A stretch of DNA of 64,000 bases from Scenedesmus sp. ARA3 (GCA_004335835.1 RWJK01001753.1:1-64000); one strand, 5' to 3'; counted from the first letter of the stretch, positions 47,077 to 59,173 are shown. The notes: a model not told the origin generated them from the sequence alone. Made by a program: numbers and translations.

Positions 47077-49830
47077 CCTTTGTTGCACGCCCAGACCTCT
47101 TTGGCTACCTGCCGTATGAGCAGGCGGACAGCCCGGAGGTGCGTGTGCTGCTGGGAGGGCCAGACCAGCGGCTGTTCGACTACGCAGGTGCGCCCGCAAC
47201 GCAGCATATGCAGCCACACTCGCAGTTGTGCTGGACATTTCTTTTTACCATGCCCATGGTGGTAGCACGTCCTATGAGCCAACCCCAACCAGTGTAGTGC
47301 CGAAGAAGTGAACTACTGTGATGCGCTGGAGCATCGGCCGCCAGGGTGCATGGTGCATGGTGCGTGCTGGGCACGGCAAGCGGCGACCTTCGAGCAACCG
47401 CCAGAGCTTGGTCGAGCACCGCAAAGTTGTGTTGCGCTGCAGTGCACCTGCATAGATGCTACACTGATGATTGAGCCACACCAGTTAAAGCCGTGGCATG
47501 CAGCTCGTAAAGCAAGTTAGTGCGGTGCGCCATGTGCCGGTATAGCATTGCTGATGCGCTCTGCTGTGCTGCGCCTGCTGTGCTGCGCTCTGCTGTGCCG
47601 CGCTCTGCTGTGCTGCGTGTGCTGTGCCGCATGTGCTGTGCTGTTCCGCTGGCCTGCAGTGGAGGGGCGCGTTGAGGAGCTGGGGCAGCTGGTTGCGTCT
47701 GGCGCGGTGCGCTCGCTCAAGGTGGTGGACAGCGATGGGCAGCACGTGCTCAACCTGGCAGTGCGGCACAAGCAGGACGCAGTGGTGCAGGTGAGAGGCC
47801 TGCTGCCGCTGCTGGTGATGCTGGTGATGGGTGTTGATGCTCATTGATGCTGCGGCCCCTCTATGCCTGCTTACTGTTGTCATCCTGTGGTGCTGCTGGT
47901 TGCAGCTGCTGCAATCTTGCCATTGAAACACACTCTGGATGCGTTGAATGCATTGGACGCGTTGCACATTCGCTTGTGGTCCTGATGGCAATGATCCCAC
48001 CCCTCTTTTGCAAAACAACATCTGTGCTCCCTGTACCTCTGCTTTCGCTGTTGCTGCTGCTGCTGCTGCTGCAGGCGCTGCTGCGCATCGATCCTGAGCT
48101 GGCGGTGCTGCCGGACATGACCGCCAACACGCCGCTGCACTGGGCCTGCGAGACAGGCAACACCGCGCTGGTGCAGCAGCTGCTGGCCATGAAGCCGGAG
48201 ATAAACATGCCGAACTTGAACCAGAATGAGTACAGCGCAGGTGGGCTGGATTATTGCCAGCAGGTGCTTGTTTGTGCGTGCTGTTGCGCATTTGGGGGTG
48301 TGGGGATGCATATGGGCATAGCATAGTGGCGCGTGCGCTGCATTACATGCTCTTCTGCTGCTGCTGCTGCTGCTGCCGCCTGCAGGCAACTGGGTGGTGG
48401 CTGACGAGGTGATCATGCCTGTGGATAAGGCACCCATCCACTTGGCAGTGGAGGCGGGGGCGGTAGACATCGTGGCGCTGCTGCTGGCTGCTGGTGAGGC
48501 CCGCTGCTGCTGCTGCTGCTGTTCAGAAGAAGCTGGTGAAGCACATGCTACCGAGCAGAACATATGTTTCAAGTGCACCTGCTGTTGCATGTCAGCAGAG
48601 GGATGAGTCTCCTGCCCGGTCTCCGTATGTGCATGCAAAAACATAGTGACAAACGCATGCTCCGGCTGCTTTTTCGCACCATCCTGTGCTGCTGCGCTTT
48701 GGACTCCAAATGCTCCCTTGCATACCAGTACTGTCTGTCCTGGTTTAGCCTTGGTGCCTGTCGCTAAAGAGTACCACAACCTTCTGGTGGTGTGTCACCC
48801 TGCTGTCCTCTGTGCTGCTCTGCTGCTGCCAGGTGCCAACCCCAACCTGTGTGACTTTGATGGAGCCTCCCCGCTGCACCTGGCAGTGGAGCTGCAGGAT
48901 GAGGAGTGCCTTGCAGGTGCGGCGCCTGGCTGAGCCTGCTGCAAAGTTGATATTTGTAGCTCTGGTTGCTTGGCAGCACATGTGCAGTGCAAGCGGTGTT
49001 GTGTGCATAATGTCAGCAGCTGAATGTTGTGGTGCAGATTGACGGCAGATGACTAGCAAATCAAGCTTTCTGCATGAGGGCTGCATTGGCTACATCCAAG
49101 TTTGTGTGCTGAGCTTCTCTTGGCAAGCCACTGCTCCAGCAAGATTTTTTTGCACGTCACCAGCGTTCTTTGCGTTTTGGACCAGGTGGATGTCTTTCTT
49201 CAACAGTAAACCCGCCTGGCTGCTTGCTGTGCCACACTGCAGCGTTGCTGGCGGGCGGCGCAAACCCCAACCAGCCCAACAAGGACGTGACAAGCGCCCT
49301 GCATGCTACAGCGCAGCGCGGGCCGCTGCGGCTGCTGCAGCTGCTGCTGGAGCACAAAGCTGACGTGGCAGCAGCTGATGCGCAAGGAGTGACGCCGCTG
49401 CATTTGGCAGCACGCAGCGGCAATGCGCAGAAGGTGGCGTGCCTGCTGGCTGCTGGCGCGTCGCATGGCGCGGTGAACAGCCAAGGCAACACACCTCTGC
49501 ACCTGGTGAGAGCACAAGGATAGGCCGGGAGCCTGCATAGTGCGCTTCTAAATACACTGGCAAAGGATAGTTTGAGCTCGAAAACTGGCATTCACAGGCA
49601 GGACTTGGCGGAGTGAACCCCATCAGCTGAGTATGTTGTGCTGAAACTGCATGCCAACCTGGTTGCTGCCTTGCTGCTGCCTGCAGGCTGCTGTCAACTG
49701 CCACAGCAAGGTGGCTGAGCTGCTGCTGGCTGCTGGAGCTGACGCCTCGCTGCCCAACAAGGACGGCCGCACGCCAGCAGCAATGGCCAAGACACCAGAG
49801 CTGCAGGCGCAGCTGGCAGGCAGCAGCTGA
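46042..49830 (+). CDS. Ankyrin-repeat protein
   Basis: Ten exons join in phase to 436 aa: 46042-46164, 46321-46421, 46780-46877, 47095-47187, 47660-47790, 48075-48240, 48386-48493, 48833-48916, 49243-49505, 49687-49830. It is made almost wholly of ankyrin repeats, with clear units such as MGQTAMHVAALWGHQEAIKV, RGTTPLHFAAAAKSNALAV, TANTPLHWACETGNTALVQQ, APIHLAVEAGAVDIVALLLA, QGVTPLHLAARSGNAQKVAC and GNTPLHLAAVNCHSKVAELL. Residues about 109-137 (LFGYLPYEQADSPEVRVLLG) interrupt the repeat pattern. There is no membrane segment, kinase or other domain, so it is probably a cytosolic or nuclear interaction scaffold. Partners are unknown. Confidence 0.92.
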
Positions 49831-50402
49831 CACGGGCAAGCACATTGCTGCGATGTTTGTTTGCCTCTCGTGTCATGATCAGCACTGACGCCCTGAGTGT
49901 GTGGTGCTGTGAAACAGCCATGCTGCGGTGACAGCACGCGCTGTTGGCAGTTGGTACGAGATCAGTACGGCTTCACCACTGGGCTGTGTCACCAGCTGCA
50001 GCTGCTCACATGGAATGTGACGGCTGTTTTTAGCACTTCTGAGGGTTCATAAGGCTACAATTGCGAAGCACGCAGATGGTGTGCGCAGTTCCAGTGTTGG
50101 TGCGCAGCTGAAGCTGCTAGCGAGTGGCATACAACAATGGCTGACCTCTCATAATCACGATGTGCAATTCAACAGCGGTGATATACCATGTTCATCCTTG
50201 CTGGTGACGTGCCGCGAGTTTTGTAAGAGCATGTCTGCCAGCCAGCTGGCTGGTGACCTGAACAACCCCCATGGGGGGTTACGGGTGTCACCCGGCAAAG
50301 CGCGCGACTCGAAGCGAGCGGAAAGGTGCAGCTTGAAAACAGTTGCAGCAAAGATTTATGTATCAGGTGTATGTGACGTGCTAGACTCTGCAGCCTCACA
50401 CA
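49831..50402. other. Intergenic between ankyrin and Nudix genes
   Basis: TGTAA at 50222-50226 could end the ankyrin transcript. A GC-rich double hairpin lies at about 50264-50300 (AACCCCCATGGGG, then CGGGTGTCACCCG) upstream of the Nudix start. No ORF is supported. Confidence 0.4.
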
Positions 50403-50542
50403 ATGCGAGCTTTCACAGTGCGACCTTCTGCAGCCCGGCCACATACTCTATGCGCCACCCAGCATGCAAAGCAAGCGTTCAGAAAGCACCCGGTACAACA
50501 TTGCCCGTTTTTTTCCGCTGGAGCAAGCCAAGTGGCAGCAAG

Positions 50543-50589
<47 letters not shown>

Positions 50590-51711
50590 CAAGCAGTAGC
50601 AATAGCAGCAGCATCTTGCCACCCGAGCTAGCAGACTACAGACCAAACGTGGGAGTCTGCCTGTTCAACAAACACGGCCTCGTGTTTGCTGCCACGCGCG
50701 TGGATGATCCAGCCAAGAGCTGGCAGATGCCGCAGGGAGGCATAGACCCTGGGGAAGACCCGCTCACTGCTGCTGTGCGGGTGAGGATGCTGTGATTGCA
50801 AGGCAGCTGCCAGCAAAGCGTGAAATTCAAGCCAAGTGATGCGCAGCACTGCCAGCGCCAGACGTGCACAGACAGCAAATGCTGGGGAAGCCATCCTCGC
50901 GCGCCAAGGCGAGACAGCATTTCTGCTTGCAGCGTTTGTGCGGCAAAGCAGTTGGCTGAGAACATCACACATTCTGCAGGAGCTGTGTGAGGAAGCTGTT
51001 TCACCTATGGTCAGCTCTCCTTACAGTACCGCCCGCATGGCCTAACCATGCTGCCGTCTACATGCACTCTTGCACCACTGTCCCGTGCAGGAGCTGCGTG
51101 AGGAGACCAGCGTCAGCAGCGTGCAGATGCTGGCAGAGGCTCCCGCCTGGCTGCGCTACGACTTCCCGCCAGAGGTGCGCGCACGGCTGAGCGGCTACTG
51201 GCAGCGCTACAGGGGCCAGGCGCAGCGCTGGTTCCTGTTCAAGTTCACTGGAGACGACTCAGGTGGGGTTTGGTGGCTGGCAGGCACACTCTTTGCCAAC
51301 ACATACTCACTGACAAATTTTGAATGCTGAACATACAGTGATTGCAGATGTTTTATTGGGATGAACTGCCAGTTCAGCAGCCCTGCCTGCATTGCCAAAA
51401 TGTTCCGCTTGCTGCATATCTAGCGCAGCCTGCTGAGTGCTCTGACGCGTGCATACACAGCAGTCGCCATCATGACCAAATTATGTATTGCCTTGTACCT
51501 TGTGTGTGCTTGTGTGCTGTGCTTGTGGCCTGCAGAGATCGACCTGGCCACCAGCCACAGAGAGTTTGCTGAGTGGCGCTGGATGCCGCTGCAGCAGCTG
51601 CCAGGCGCAGTGGTGCCCTTCAAGGCAGCGGTGTACGAGGCAGTGGCAGCAGAGTTTGGGCCAGCTGTTGAGGCGGTAAAAGTGGCCGAGCTGGAGGCTG
51701 GGCTGCAGTAG
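50403..51711 (+). CDS. Organellar Nudix hydrolase (RppH/Ap4A-hydrolase type)
   Basis: Hydrolyses nucleoside diphosphate-linked compounds. The family includes plant NUDT25-27 and bacterial RppH, which act on Ap4A, ppGpp or 5'-triphosphorylated RNA. Three exons join in phase to 241 aa: 50403-50780, 51091-51262, 51536-51711. The N-terminal 70 residues are Arg/Ser/Ala-rich with few acidic residues, as in a plastid or mitochondrial transit peptide, followed by a Ser run from an AGC repeat. The family core shows YRPNVGVCLFN, SWQMPQGGIDPGEDP, WLRYDFPPEVRA, GQAQRWFLFKF and FAEWRWMPLQQLP. The Nudix box (G112 to V134) keeps RELREE, but the late glycine is Ser133 (EETSV instead of EETGV). The substrate is not deducible. 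Confidence 0.92.
50546..50588 (+). repeat. (CAG)14 tract read as poly-Ser in the Nudix gene
   Basis: The CAG run is in the AGC frame and encodes about 15 serines at the junction between transit peptide and Nudix fold. Confidence 0.95.
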
Positions 51712-52081
51712 CTGTGTAGAGTTGACAGATAACAACGGTGGGCTACCCGGCGAGCTCTGTGCAGCTTTTCCTCCTTGGCACAAGGGGGGCCGCGCGCTTG
51801 CATGCGGTCAATCGACGTGCGTGGTGCAGTCTGCGCTGCAACAGCGCTGCTGCAGCACGGCATGGTGCCATGGTAAAAGCATGAATCAGCGTTACTTTGA
51901 GGTGGTCGTGAAATTTGGGAGTCTGCTGATGCCAGTGTCAAGCCCTGACAGGCCAGCTGCACATGAGGTGTGTGGGTGAGTGCATGCTGAGCCATGTCTT
52001 CTTGCAAGCTAGGCAGAACGCTCAGCGTTCCCAACTTGAACTTGTGCGGAATGGTCTACAGATTTTCAACACTGATGCGGG

Positions 52082-52102
52082 NNNNNNNNNNNNNNNNNNN
52101 NN
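52082..52102. other. Assembly gap (21 Ns)
   Basis: A run of 21 N is followed by nine G, which suggests a gap closed with an unresolved homopolymer. Sequence and distances around it should be treated as uncertain. Confidence 0.98.
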
Positions 52103-52865
52103 GGGGGGGGGCACCCCGTAGGTTGTTGGGTATCTTTGGTGAGCCAGCAACTGCAACATCAACAACTCTTGTGCAGCTGTCATGTACATTGCAGCATCTG
52201 CAGCTGCACTGCAACATGTGCAGCAGTTTCATTTGCACCGTTGCCATGGCTATTCAGCCTGAATGCTAGTAGCAGTGCCATGTAAAGGCTTGCACTACAT
52301 TGCCAATTGTGTGACACGGCGGGATGTTGCGCCGAATGTGGACTGTGCCAGCGGGTGACTGAAAAGTCATCTTCACCAAGGTGTTGGTACCAACATGATA
52401 ATGGAATGTTACAGGGTGCCGTTAATGTCACTATGGCATAAAGCAGCAACAGTGTGTACAAGTGCCCACACACGGTCTTGATATCGTTCAAGTGGAACTC
52501 TTTGCTTCCCAACCACCACAAGATCACACCCGCAATCCGCCTGTAGGCCCAGAGGGTTGCAAACCAGAATAGATGCGTTTGCTGCATGCTGCAGCACATA
52601 CCACTCTGTGATGATGCAGCTGCACAGTGACTTTGCAGCACATGCACAGCCCCTACATCAATGAATGGTCAGATATCTGACCATTGCAGCAGAGATGGTT
52701 GCACAGCCATACATAGACAAACAACTGACACAGCTGAAGGGATGGCGCAACCGCCCATTAGACCATACAAACCCAACACTGCTGATCTGGCTGCCACGTC
52801 AGTTGCTGAGGCGACCCGCCGCCATGCTGCAGGTGCACTGGTCACGTGGGCACCAACAGTATATT

Positions 52866-52870
52866 TTACA
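52866..52870 (-). terminator. Candidate TGTAA poly(A) signal of SPC24
   Basis: TTACA on the plus strand lies about 95 bases past the SPC24 stop. Confidence 0.45.
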
Positions 52871-52963
52871 CAGGCGGAGCCAGCAAATTCTACGCCAGCA
52901 GCTGCACTCAAAGCCATGTGCCAGCGACGTTCGTCACCTGCTGCAGCAGCTGCTGCTCAGCTG

Positions 52964-54578
52964 CTACTCCAGGACAGGGCAGGGGATCTCATCCCACAGC
53001 GCGTTGACCTGCTCAAACGTTGGCTGGCTGCGGTCGATGCTGACTGGCCGCACCTCGCCCCTGACCGAGTCTGACACTGTCGCCTGCAGCAGCTGCTCTC
53101 CCAGGCTGCTGTACTCAAAGGCCACGCCAGTGATGTTGGCATACAGCGTGATGCGGTTCCTGCATGACCCACGCCCAGCAAGACAGCTGTCAGCACAAAG
53201 GTGATAGACACACATATGTCCCCTGGACATTCAAGCATACTTTGGGCAACACAAACTGAATGCATCTGCACATTTGGCAGCTGATAGCATTGCTTGTTGC
53301 CGCATGTCTTACGCTTGGCGCTCATGCGATGCTGCAGTGACCCCGCCCACCAGTGCAGTTGTTTGGCATATGCATTCAGTGACACTGCGTCCTGGCTGCT
53401 AGCTGCAGCACTCTGGTGTAAGCCCCGCTAGCCGTGCGAGGTGAATGAAGGTTGTTTATCCAAGTACCAACAACAGGTTGTGGCAGGTTAAGAACCTGGT
53501 GAGCGCAAGCCAGTCCATCCTTGGGTACTCACAGCTTGTCAGGCTCCACCACCTGCTGCTGCTCTACCAGCTGCTCCTTGTTGGCCAGCAGCTGCTTCTG
53601 GCGCTGCTGCAGCTGCTGCTGCTGGTCATTGGCCCCTGTGCAGGCAGGAACAACCAGAGGTAGGCGGGTGAGCCAGAGGCAGCAGCGCGGCAGACAGGGC
53701 GTGAAGATGCACGGTAGCACACGCCGACAGTATGCTGTGCGGACAGGTAGAGATGAGCAGCGCCGCCGGTGCTTTGGTCACATGTGGAGGCAATAAAGAA
53801 ACATGCGACTGCGCCCCTGCAATTCTGATTTGTTGCCGCAGCACTGACTGCTCCTGCCCCAGCAGACAGAGACTTATCTGATGTCTGTGTTTACGCGGTG
53901 CACCTCCTGCTGCACTTCAGCAATTGACGAGTTAATGGCTGTCATGCGCTGCTCGTGGCTAGCCTTGGCGTCGCTGTACACTGCTGCAGCCTCCAAACCT
54001 GCCACCTTTTGGGACAGCTCTGCACGGCAAATGCACAGAAAGTCAGGCATACAAGTGTTTTGCTCAGGCACGAACAGCACCACTGCAGGCAACAGTTGCA
54101 ATCAGGGGTCTTCAGCCGGGCTTTCCAGTCACGGGGAGAGCCCGTGCAATTTTAAGCAGCACACGTGGCAGTAGCGAGGCTGCACTGAGTTTGCCCGTGG
54201 CAGGCCACGCAATCGCCCCAAATCCACGCGGCTGCCCCGTCTAGCTTTCCAAACCCACGGGGGCTGCCCCGTCGTCCCGCGGGTTTGAAGACCCCTGGTT
54301 GCAATGTCCTGGTGTAGGCATGCTGCTTCACAACTACGTGGCTGCTACGACTCATTGCTACTTTAGCACCCCACAGGTGGCACCCCACAGGTCTCGGCAC
54401 CTTTGATGTTGTTGTGCACCCTGTACTCCCTGTCCCTTGCAATCTTGACAGTTGTCTCCAGCAGGCTCTGTATGTCCGCCATGTCTGCTGCATCTGTGGA
54501 GCCTCGGTAGCTCTCTATCATGCCCGTTAGCAGGCTATCCGCCTGCTTGAAGGGCTCTGCTGGGTAAGCAGCTGCCAT
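52964..54578 (-). CDS. SPC24: Kinetochore protein SPC24 (NDC80 complex)
   Basis: With SPC25 it anchors the NDC80 complex to the inner kinetochore. Exon 1 is 54578-54401 (MAAAYPAEPFKQADSLLTGM, then IKIARDREYRVHNNIK-like helix). Exon 2 is 54019-53895 (ELSQKVAGLEAAAVY, coiled coil). Exon 3 is about 53635-53530 (NDQQQQLQQRQKQLLANKEQ). The last exon is about 53163-52964, with the globular RWD-like domain (NRITLYANITGVAFEYSS, QPTFEQVNALWDEI). Exon 1 joins exon 2, and exon 3 joins the last exon, in phase. Exon 2 to exon 3 does not, so a short extra exon (perhaps EQSVLRQQIRIA near 53850-53815) or another donor is missing. The overall length fits the family. Intron 1 contains a MITE. Confidence 0.82.
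54103..54297. mobile_element. hAT-type MITE with 8-bp target duplication
   Basis: A 195-bp element in intron 1 of SPC24 has terminal inverted repeats of 12 perfect bases (CAGGGGTCTTCA) with partial identity beyond. It is flanked by the perfect 8-bp direct repeat GTTGCAAT at 54095-54102 and 54298-54305. An 8-bp duplication and CAGGGGTC-like ends are hallmarks of hAT transposons. The inside has no coding capacity, so it is non-autonomous. Subterminal CTTTCCA motifs occur near both ends. Confidence 0.9.
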
Positions 54579-54858
54579 GACTGCCTGCTGCCTGTCCTAG
54601 TGCTGCTGTTCCTGCTTGGTCAGCTTCGTCGCGTCGGAAGCACTGAAAGGCTGTTTATCAAGCAGTTATCGAGGTATAATTGCAGAGCTGCACGGGTGAA
54701 TACGAGAGGATCACAGCGATCAGTATGGATGCAAGCTGATGACAGCGTCTGTAACGCGCGATCAAGTCCAAGTCTATTTTCCTATTCATTAGTTATCATG
54801 TCATGAAAACAGGCGCCCTCCGAAAACGGCACTGCAAATTCAAACCTTGTCAGTGACA

Positions 54859-57800
54859 TCAGACCCTAGACACCGCCCTAGCAAGTAGCTGCACGGCCAT
54901 ATTGTCTTCGACGACCACCTGCGCTGCTGCATCGTCTTCGGCTACCTGCCGGTGCCTGCCACTCGCGATGGCATCCACTGCTGCCAGCGCAAGTGCTGCC
55001 GCCTTCATCCATGCTGCTCCTTCCAGCATCTGCAACAAGCTGCCACTCCGCCCTTCAACAAGCAGCTCTGCAGCATGGCTCAAGCAGGCGTCCCACGCTT
55101 CACTCAGCTCTGCACTTAGCCAGGCATCCTGAAGCCGCTCCATCTGCAGCCCTCCTAGACCCCTGCTGCCCTGCATGTTGGCTTTACCTGCTGGCCGTTG
55201 CTGCTGCTGCTGCTGCTGCTGCCACGCGCGGCATAGCTGGAAGCTCCAGCCAGCCTCACAACTCCAGGCTAGCAGCAGCACCCCACCACGCTCGCTGCCT
55301 GTGCTGCCTGGCCTAGCACTTAGCAGCGCCAGCAGCTGACCAGTTACTGCTGCGGCAGGCAGCACCACTGGCAGCTCAAGACACACTGCCTGCAGGGATT
55401 GCAAGAACACAGCTGCTGCGCCCACAGCTGCAGGGTATGCATTGCTGCCCTTTTGCTCTGCCTGCTGCTGCTGCTGCTGGCGGCGAACAGCCGCCCAACT
55501 GCTCAGCTGCTGCAGCAGGGGCGCAAGTACTTCAAAGTGCTCTTCCTGCAGCTCAACTGGCGCCGCGCTTTGCTGCTGCTGCTGTCGTGCACGTGCAGCA
55601 GGGAGCCCTGCCAGCAGCTGCTGCAGCACCTGGCATGCCGTGCCCAGCTGCGACTCAAGGCTGCTCAACTCATCTACACCCCTGCTGTCCTGCACAAGCT
55701 GCCCATCTGCAGCCAGACTACCTGCCAGGGCTGCTGCCGCTGCTGCTGCCCCACCTGCAAACCCTGCCAACTGCAGCAAGCAGCCATTGCCAGGGTCCAG
55801 GAGCACAGCTGCCCACTGCTGCTGGCTGTCATTGCTTGGTGCTGTCCAGCATAGCAGGGCAGGCAGCAGGAAGCACACAGCGCTGCTGCCTGACAGCCCT
55901 TGGTCCTGCCCAGGAATGGTCAGTACTAGCAGCTGCGGCAGCAGTTTCTGCAGTGACTCCTGGTGGGCATCAGGCACGTCTGCTAGGAACCTGCCTAGCA
56001 CGCGCACAGCACCCACTGCGAGCAGCGGGTCGATGGCAGCGCTGCTGCTGCCGCTGCTGATGGCTGCTGGTGCCGCGTGCTCCAAGAACTCGCATATGAC
56101 CTGCACATGGAAAGGCAGCAGTTGAGCAGCGGCAGCGGCAGAAGCAGCAGGTTGATCACAACCACGCCTGGTAAATGGACCCTTGGGAGGGGTGAGGATT
56201 TGTCACTGGGTTGCCACACTCGAGACTCTTGCTTCGGAAGCAGAGCAGCATAGCACTGAGCTGAAGGAGGCTGCCACTATGCCAAGACAGCAGGAGATGT
56301 ATCTCCGTCGTATACACGACAGCAGGGAACTACACACGGTCCCATCACCAAGCACAAACTGGTTCGCCAGGCACCCTATCCACAGCAAGGCCCAGCAAGC
56401 ACTTGACAGGCTCGCAGCTCATACAGCTCTGCTCACATCCCGCATCACAGCTCACATCAAGTGCACCGCACAGGAAAGTTGCACCAAGGCATCACCTAAA
56501 GCCTACCGCCCTCACCTCGGTGACCTGCAGCAGCCGTGCCATGAGCTGCTCCACCTGGCGCTGCCCCAGCACCGGCAGCACCTCGCACAGCTGCACAGCA
56601 CGCACGCTGCTGCCGCCCGCTGCAGCCAGCTGCGGCTGCAGCTCGCTGCTGCTGCTTGCGTGGTGCTGGGGCTCGGGTGCATGGATGTCAGCCAGCTGCT
56701 CGAGCAACCCCACCTGCAAGCATCACATGGTGGGGTGACGCCGTGCTGGTGTGAGGCGTACGGCACTGCATGCAGGTGAGCTTTGTGGTGCACTGGCGGT
56801 CATGCGTGACAGATGGTGTCAGGCGTCGACCCGGTGAGCACAGTGCTTGGTCGCTCAGGGGCCGAGGTAGGTGGGCATGAAGCGGTGTGTTACAGCAGTT
56901 GCAAAATGAACACATGTGCGCCCCTCCACCCACCGGGTGGCACCCTGCATACAGTAGCACTTTAGATGCACGTCACTCCACCCCTTTGCCCACAGCTACA
57001 TGTGGCAGGAGCGCCGCACCTGCTGCACCAGCACCTCCAGGCAGCCCTCCAGCAGCTGGTAGCAGGCAGGCAGGCACTGCGCCGCACGCTGCCCCGCCAC
57101 CTGCTGTCCCGGCCCAGGTGCCTTCTCAGCCGGCAGCTGCAGCTCTGCCAGCTGCTGCTGCAGCGACTTGACCTTCTGCTGCTGCTGGAAGCCAGGAGGC
57201 CCCTGGCCAGGAGGAGTACTAGCGCTGTCAGATGCTGCAGGGCTGCGGCCTGCCTGGGCCTCCTGCTGCTGCACCTGCTGCAGCACCTGTTGCACTGACA
57301 GCGGCGGCTGCTGCTGCTGCTGCTGCTGCTCAGCTTGCACCTGCTCATCCAGCTCCATGGAATCATCATCTGAGGCCTCACCATCTTGCTCATTTGCTGC
57401 TTGCTGCTGCTGCTGCTGCTGCTGTTCATCTGCAGAGGTGCTGGGAGCAGCAGGCTGCCTGGCTGTCATTGCCACATCTTCCCTGGGGACTGCTGCCCCT
57501 GGGTTCATGGCATCACTCAGCAGCAGCGGCGTCTCAATTGCCAGCATCTCCATCAGCACTGTCAGAAACTGGTGCTGCGCTGCGCCAGTAGCCACTTCTA
57601 CAGCCGCATCAGCTGCGACACCTTGCTGCTGCTGCTGCTGTGGCAGCAGCCAGCTGGGGCCTAGCAGCTCCAAGCATGCAGCTGCCAGGCGCAGCGCAGA
57701 GTGGCGCTGCACTGCACCCACCCTGCTGCGCATCACCTGGCACAGCCCATGCCTGAGTGCAGCAGGCCAGTCGCCTGCCACTGCTGCTGCAGCAGACACA

Positions 57801-59173
57801 AGCCTGCTGGTGCCACCTTGCTGCTGCTGGCTGTTTGCAGCAGCTTCTGCTGAGTGCGCAAGCAGTTTTGCAGCAGGGCTGTCCTCCGGCAACGGTAACA
57901 GCAGCAGCAGTGCGTGCTGCGCTTGCAGCTGCAGGGCTGCCAGATCAGGCCCACTGCTGCTGCTGCTGCTGCCGGATGTATTGCTTGGCAGGGTGCCGCC
58001 AAACACCCTGGCAAGCAGCATGACTGCTGCTGCAACGCCTTGCGGGCAATCCTGCTGCACGTGCACTGCAGCAGCGGCAGCAGCTTCGCTGCCCAGCAGC
58101 AGGCTCAGCAGCTGCACTGACAGCATGATCTGCTGCAGGGCAGCTGCTACTAGAGCACTTACACTGCCTGGCTGCTGCTGCTGCTGCTGGTGTACCTGCT
58201 CCTGCTGCATTGCAGTGGCATTGTGCTGCTGTAGTGCCGCCAAGGCTGCCTGCAGGGCAGCCACTGCAACCAGGAAGCCGTTGCTCTCCAGCACAACAGA
58301 CTGCTGGTAGCTGCCGCTGATGGCACACGCCACAACGCACTCCAATGCATCCACTGCAGCAGCAACCTCTGCAGATAGATCCACCCAACTGTTGTCCTGC
58401 TGCGCATGTGCTGCTGCTCCTGCTGGTGACGTAACTACTGGCTGCAGTACATACGCAACGCCCCCAGCTGCTGCTACTTTGAGCAGCAGCGGCACCAGCT
58501 GCAGCACATCATCGCTGCCTGCCACATCTGGCAGCCTGCATGCTGCACTGAGGATGCTCAGCCCCAGCACAACAGACAGATGCTGCTGCTGCAGCTTGTC
58601 TGCATCTACAAGCTGCTGCTGCTGCTGCTGCTGCTGCAGGGGGAGCAGCAGGCGCTGCAGGAATGCAAACCCCACAGCATCCAGCACGGCTTGCACTGCT
58701 GCATCGTCGCCCTGTGGCAGCAGCTTCGTCACAAGCAGCAGGCCCACAAACCTGCGGCAGGAGCGTGATGAAGTGTTACGTGAGCTGTGGTGGCACCCAT
58801 GCATGGCATACCAATGCATGGACTTGGTGCTTGCTGCACATCAGGGGTGTCAGTGCAAGTCAACGATCCTGCAAGCGACAAGCATCCTTTTTTCCTCTTC
58901 CTGCAAGCAGGCGTATGGTGCTGCTGCTGCTGCTGCTTACTTCTTCTCATCCACATCTGATCTCAGCAGCTCCAAGCACTGCTGCCAGTTGGCGCTCTGC
59001 CGCACATCTTCAGCGGCAGCCTTAGCCTCAGCGCCGGTAGGTTCATGAGGCTTTGCTGGATGCTGCTGTGGGGTATCATCAAGTAAGTCTCGTGCCTGTC
59101 CATTGGCAGCAGCTGCTGCTGTGCTGGTGCCTGGATCATGCCTTGCATGTGCTGCCAGAAAGCCTTTCTTCAT
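54859..59173 (-). CDS. Neurochondrin family protein
   Basis: ARM/HEAT-like helical protein. Animal neurochondrin is a cytosolic regulator, and the function of plant/algal homologues is poorly known. Four exons join in phase to 1134 aa: 59173-58941, 58751-57020, 56713-56516, 56100-54859. Family marks are NWQQCLELLRSDVDEKKFVG then LLLVTKLLPQGDD, VLDAVGFAFLQRLLLPL and HSALRLAAACLELLGPSWLL. The C-terminal exon is Leu-rich helical (EFLEHAAPAAI, AVRVLGRFLADVPDAHQESL). It is longer than the roughly 700-aa animal protein because of Gln, Ala and Ser runs and an acidic insert (NEQDGEASDDDSMELDEQ). The stop is only 280 bp from the SPC24 start on the same strand. Confidence 0.88.

Larger units (their letters stand above)
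51712..52963. other. Convergent region with assembly gap
   Basis: It contains the 3' UTRs of the Nudix and SPC24 genes, an N gap, and a perfect 22-bp palindrome at 52664-52685 (AATGGTCAGAT and its complement). TTACA at 52866-52870 is a good SPC24 poly(A) candidate. A minus-strand ORF (52180-52647) has a hydrophobic stretch (GHLYTLLLLYAIVTL) but no recognisable domain and overlaps the gap edge region. Confidence 0.45.

Noticed and set aside
50081..50599. 172-aa ORF upstream of and overlapping the Nudix gene in another frame
   Set aside because: It lacks the Nudix motifs and ends in poly-Gln from the CAG run. The frame from 50403 is continuous with the Nudix core.
52180..52647. Minus-strand 155-aa ORF with hydrophobic stretch as a membrane protein gene
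   Set aside because: No start context, splice support or recognisable family, and it adjoins an assembly gap. It is kept only as a note on the region.
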